NCBI GenBank assembly: GCA_964465145.1
Contig: CAYXJR010000009.1
Location: 11,375-75,374, forward strand
Length of the DNA: 64,000 nucleotides
Reading direction: 5' to 3'
DNA from: JAUVKA01 sp964465145
GTDB taxonomy: Bacteria > Bacteroidota > Bacteroidia > Bacteroidales > UBA12481
Within the stretch, counting starts at the first letter, position 1, and every line of letters begins with the position of its first letter. The notes under the pieces are model-generated. The model was not told the origin of the DNA, ran no database searches, and saw only the letters and a program-made list of their open reading frames with translations. Position numbers and translations under genes: made by a program. Shown here piece by piece: positions 61,860 to 64,000 of the stretch.

Positions 61860-63557
61860 TTATTTTGATTTATCTATAAAATTCGTCTGGAAATCTTCCC
61901 ATATCTCAGGCCCGAATAGAGACAAGCTGTGATCAAAAATCTCACCACCATCTGTTAAAATGACCTGAGTATATTGATCATGATTTGAGCGAACTGCATA
62001 TTGGATAAAATCCTTTAGACATGTAAATTCTGTTTTAAGCCATTCCCGGTATTTATTAGCCATGAGCATGAGTTTTGATTCCGCCTGCCAGTTGGCCGGT
62101 TCAATCGCAAAAACCCAACCTTCGGAATAGGGAGATTTGTTTAAAATGCTGGGATCTGTAAGCAGTGCGGAATTTTGTGACTTGATGATTCCGCTGACTG
62201 GTGAATTTATTATCAGGTGTTTGCCATTGTTTGACAGGGTCATTATTTTCTCCCCCTTTTTTACATTATCACCTGGGTTTTTAAGAATAATCCGGGTGAG
62301 GGGGCCGACTACATGCTGAAGAAAGTCGTCTATACCCACTCTTACCACACCATCCTTCTCCATAAAAATCCAAGTATGGGATTTATCGTATAATATTCCT
62401 TTTGGAGCCTGCATAGTATCTGGCGATATGATTTGGGATGCCTTGGCGGCGGCGGTTTTGGATATTATTTTGTGTATGTAATTTTTGTTCAAAAAGAATA
62501 TTATAACGAGCAAAAAGATAAAGACCAGACCAAAAAGTACAACTCTACTTAGCCCGGTTTGACCCCCGATCATGATTTCCTGAGGTAAATTCCTTCCTGT
62601 AAGGCGGGCAAGGCTTGATTGCCTTTCACTCATTACCAGGCTGCTATAGCTACTGCTGACCAGTAGATCCTGGCCGGTTGTCAGTACGTAATCCAGGAAA
62701 GCAATTTCAGCTTTTTCTGATGGTTGTACCTGAGCTAGAAAGTAAAGATTGTGTATCAGGGACCTGGGATACTTACCGATCCATGCACCGCGTAAAAATG
62801 AAAAACTGTGTTCATAAATACTCTCAAAAGAGTCAATTTGCCCGTTACCATTTTTGTCAATTGGTAATAATGCAATCCCTTTAGTAAATTCCTTTTTGTC
62901 TGACGATAATACCTCTGATAATTGGATAAAAACCAGAGCATCAGGATTCTTGCTGAACAAGCTTGTTAATTCATTACCATTTTGTATCCGGTTCACAATT
63001 AGCTTATCCGATTCAAGGCCAGAGAATTTGCCAACAGATGTCAGTACAGCTGGATTATTCTCAATAAAAACCTCAATTGGTGTTACGGAGCCATTACCTA
63101 AAAGCTGATCCCATGTTAATGATGACTGATTTGAGAGTATCCTTTTGAATTCCTCGGCGGATATTCCTGACTGATTGAGCATCCCGATAAAGGGGTGGGA
63201 TGTACTTATCACCGGGACAATAGGATCCCGGCCAACAACCATTTTCCATGGAGCCTGGCGGCATAATTCCCGATACTCATTATCAGAGACTAATGTCAGG
63301 TGGTTTTTAGGGATCCGCGTTTTATTATTCACTTCATCCTTCAGCGTGCCTACCTGGATACTAACCTGTGTATTCTCTCCCGAGAAAAGATTGGCCCATT
63401 CAGAGGCAAGGTCGTACAAATCCGGACTGCTCACTATCTGGATAGATCCCTTTGGAACCCCATCCTGATCTGGAGCAACCCTTTCTGGTCTGGAGTTACT
63501 GATGTTGAAGTTCATCAGCAAAACAGCTCCGATTAATATTATTGCTGTCCTTTTCAT
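61860..63557 (-). CDS. PstS-like periplasmic binding domain fused to membrane helix and GcvH-like domain
   Basis: 565 residues. A signal peptide (MKRTAIILIGAVLLMNFNIS) leads into a periplasmic binding-protein-like region (about 38-310) resembling the phosphate/PstS type: GSIQIVSSPDLYDLASEWA, PIVPVISTSHP and SSLTWDQLLG. It contains an EF-hand-like loop, DKNGNGQIDSFE (234-245). A membrane helix (about 338-357) follows, then a GcvH-like domain (about 383-565) with GILYDKSHTWIF and INSPVSGII. At the lipoylation position the residue is Gly445, with Lys446 one place off. The start at 63557 is favoured because a sigma-54-type promoter lies within the longer open frame that runs to 63659. First gene of the operon; the fusion implies ligand binding coupled to the redox module. 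Confidence 0.8.
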   Translation of the reverse strand: MKRTAIILIGAVLLMNFNISNSRPERVAPDQDGVPKGSIQIVSSPDLYDLASEWANLFSGENTQVSIQVGTLKDEVNNKTRIPKNHLTLVSDNEYRELCRQAPWKMVVGRDPIVPVISTSHPFIGMLNQSGISAEEFKRILSNQSSLTWDQLLGNGSVTPIEVFIENNPAVLTSVGKFSGLESDKLIVNRIQNGNELTSLFSKNPDALVFIQLSEVLSSDKKEFTKGIALLPIDKNGNGQIDSFESIYEHSFSFLRGAWIGKYPRSLIHNLYFLAQVQPSEKAEIAFLDYVLTTGQDLLVSSSYSSLVMSERQSSLARLTGRNLPQEIMIGGQTGLSRVVLFGLVFIFLLVIIFFLNKNYIHKIISKTAAAKASQIISPDTMQAPKGILYDKSHTWIFMEKDGVVRVGIDDFLQHVVGPLTRIILKNPGDNVKKGEKIMTLSNNGKHLIINSPVSGIIKSQNSALLTDPSILNKSPYSEGWVFAIEPANWQAESKLMLMANKYREWLKTEFTCLKDFIQYAVRSNHDQYTQVILTDGGEIFDHSLSLFGPEIWEDFQTNFIDKSK

Positions 63558-63608
63558 AGCTTTTTGAATTATGTTGTTAAATCTGATTTTCGAATTCAAT
63601 ATAGGCAT

Positions 63609-63624
63609 CTCAATTTTGGTGCCA
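63609..63624 (-). promoter_or_regulatory. Sigma-54 (-24/-12) promoter of the redox operon
   Basis: Minus strand TGGCAC-CAAAA-TTGAG against the consensus TGGCAC-N5-TTGCW: a perfect -24 element, correct spacing, and one mismatch (GA for GC) at -12. The predicted start near 63598 leaves a leader of about 40 nt before the ATG at 63557. The operon encodes an NtrC-type activator. Confidence 0.65.
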
Positions 63625-63691
63625 GTAGTTGTAAAAACCACAAAATCAGATAGTTGCATAGATGGTTGTTGGATAAAACAACAGTCAGGGT

Positions 63692-63793
63692 GTTGAGAAA
63701 CTCAACGCATATTTTTAGAAATGAGCCTAATGAACTAAAAGACTGAAGATTAGGGGGGTGTTGAAAAGATCAACATACGTTGAAAAAATCAAC
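63692..63793. promoter_or_regulatory. Three GTTGA-N5-TCAAC dyads, candidate enhancer sites
   Basis: Dyads at 63692-63706 (GTTGAG-AAA-CTCAAC), 63759-63775 (TGTTGA-AAAGA-TCAACA) and 63779-63793 (GTTGA-AAAAA-TCAAC) share the same half-sites and spacing. The last two are centred 19 bp apart, about two helical turns. They lie roughly 100-190 bp upstream of the predicted sigma-54 start, the usual enhancer distance. A weaker GTTGTT-N6-AACAAC lies at 63665-63682. Confidence 0.7.
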
Positions 63794-63850
63794 AGAAAGA
63801 ATTTTTTTATACCTTTTCTTACAGTTTTTTCTTGGAAAACATCAAAATAC

Positions 63851-63868
63851 TTATGACATGGATCATAA
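63851..63868. promoter_or_regulatory. Crp-family-like dyad TTATGA-N6-TCATAA
   Basis: A perfect 6-bp dyad with a 6-bp spacer, the geometry of Crp/HcpR operators (TGTGA-N6-TCACA). It may serve the redox operon or a gene to the right of the window. The rest of 63869-64000 shows no gene. Confidence 0.35.
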
Positions 63869-64000
63869 TTATTATTGTATTTGTTTTATTACTTTGTCGT
63901 TTTGCTTTATGTTTAACGTTGATTAAATAGAAACAAGAATAAGTGATATGAAATATCCATGAGCAATAAATAGCACACCAACCGCGAATGAATATAAGTG

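Noticed and set aside
63558..63659. Longer N terminus for the PstS-like/GcvH-like protein
   Set aside because: The extension has no signal-peptide character and contains the sigma-54-like promoter; the ATG at 63557 begins a proper signal sequence.
63869..64000. Start of a rightward gene at the window edge (ATG near 63950)
   Set aside because: The frame ATG AAA TAT CCA TGA closes after four codons; no other convincing start is visible.

Overview
The window looks like chromosomal DNA of a member of the Bacteroidota, most likely an anaerobic or facultative Bacteroidales-type organism. The evidence is a type IX secretion C-terminal sorting domain (49.8-50.1 kb), families largely confined to the phylum (DUF4271, DUF4292, the DUF4175-like giant, YwqK/MORN proteins), TAnnTTTG-type -7 promoter boxes, and gene orders familiar from Bacteroidales (flippase-dut-TPR-DUF4292-EnvC-like; DUF4271-hemD-rnpA-yidD). 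No phage, integrase, plasmid or CRISPR genes were seen.

0-14 kb is an accessory sugar region. It carries two DUF1080 (3-keto-glycoside hydrolase family) proteins, a TIM-barrel isomerase/epimerase, an MFS permease and two Gfo/Idh/MocA oxidoreductases, the gene types known to oxidise, cleave and reduce 3-keto sugars. Among them lie a GT2/GT-C glycosyltransferase pair, an unusual fusion of a tetraheme NapC/NirT-type cytochrome to an FGE/SUMF1-type domain, an S9 peptidase, and a Fer4_19-CDGSH iron-sulfur protein. 14-20.5 kb holds a nitroreductase remnant, a 53-codon Pmp3/YqaE gene, and dtd, deoC, an ArsR regulator, queD, polA and mobA on the plus strand.

20.6-44.3 kb is a long, tightly packed housekeeping stretch, almost all on the minus strand: ctp, yidD, rnpA, hemD, DUF4271, uvrC, ade, mnmG, ybeY, DUF4175-like, EnvC-like, DUF4292, TPR, dut, flippase, CDF transporter, hemW, a LutB-like protein and rpiB. 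A perfect 16-bp parS-type palindrome abuts the 3' end of mnmG, and a second, one-base-expanded parS-like dyad lies 3.4 kb away inside the DUF4175-like gene. This suggests proximity to the chromosome origin. A 631-bp AT-rich gap (44.27-44.90 kb) separates divergent gene runs. 44.9-55 kb holds a MORN protein, ruvB, a T9SS-exported propeller protein, a PlsC-like acyltransferase, a Crp/Fnr regulator divergent from an OsmC protein, a GIY-YIG nuclease gene bracketed by inverted hairpin repeats, pheS, a cyclophilin and tRNA-Val(GAC).

The most interesting part is 55.4-63.8 kb: one minus-strand operon whose parts fit together as a membrane redox module with its own regulator. In transcription order it encodes a periplasmic-binding-protein domain fused through a membrane helix to a GcvH-like domain, a Tat-exported four-cluster ferredoxin (HybA/NrfC type), an NrfD/HybB-type quinone-interacting membrane protein, a second membrane-anchored GcvH-like protein, a histidine kinase with cytochrome c-like CxxCH motifs in its periplasmic sensor, a sigma-54-activating NtrC-type regulator and an archaemetzincin protease. 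A near-consensus sigma-54 promoter lies about 50 bp before the first gene, with GTTGA-N5-TCAAC dyads at enhancer distance upstream. The operon therefore appears to encode its own activation circuit. I do not recognise it as a named system.

A second candidate novelty is the GIY-YIG gene with flanking hairpins (52.8-53.3 kb). A decayed relative at 3.9 kb keeps the same hairpin-plus-GTCAT arrangement downstream of the gene.
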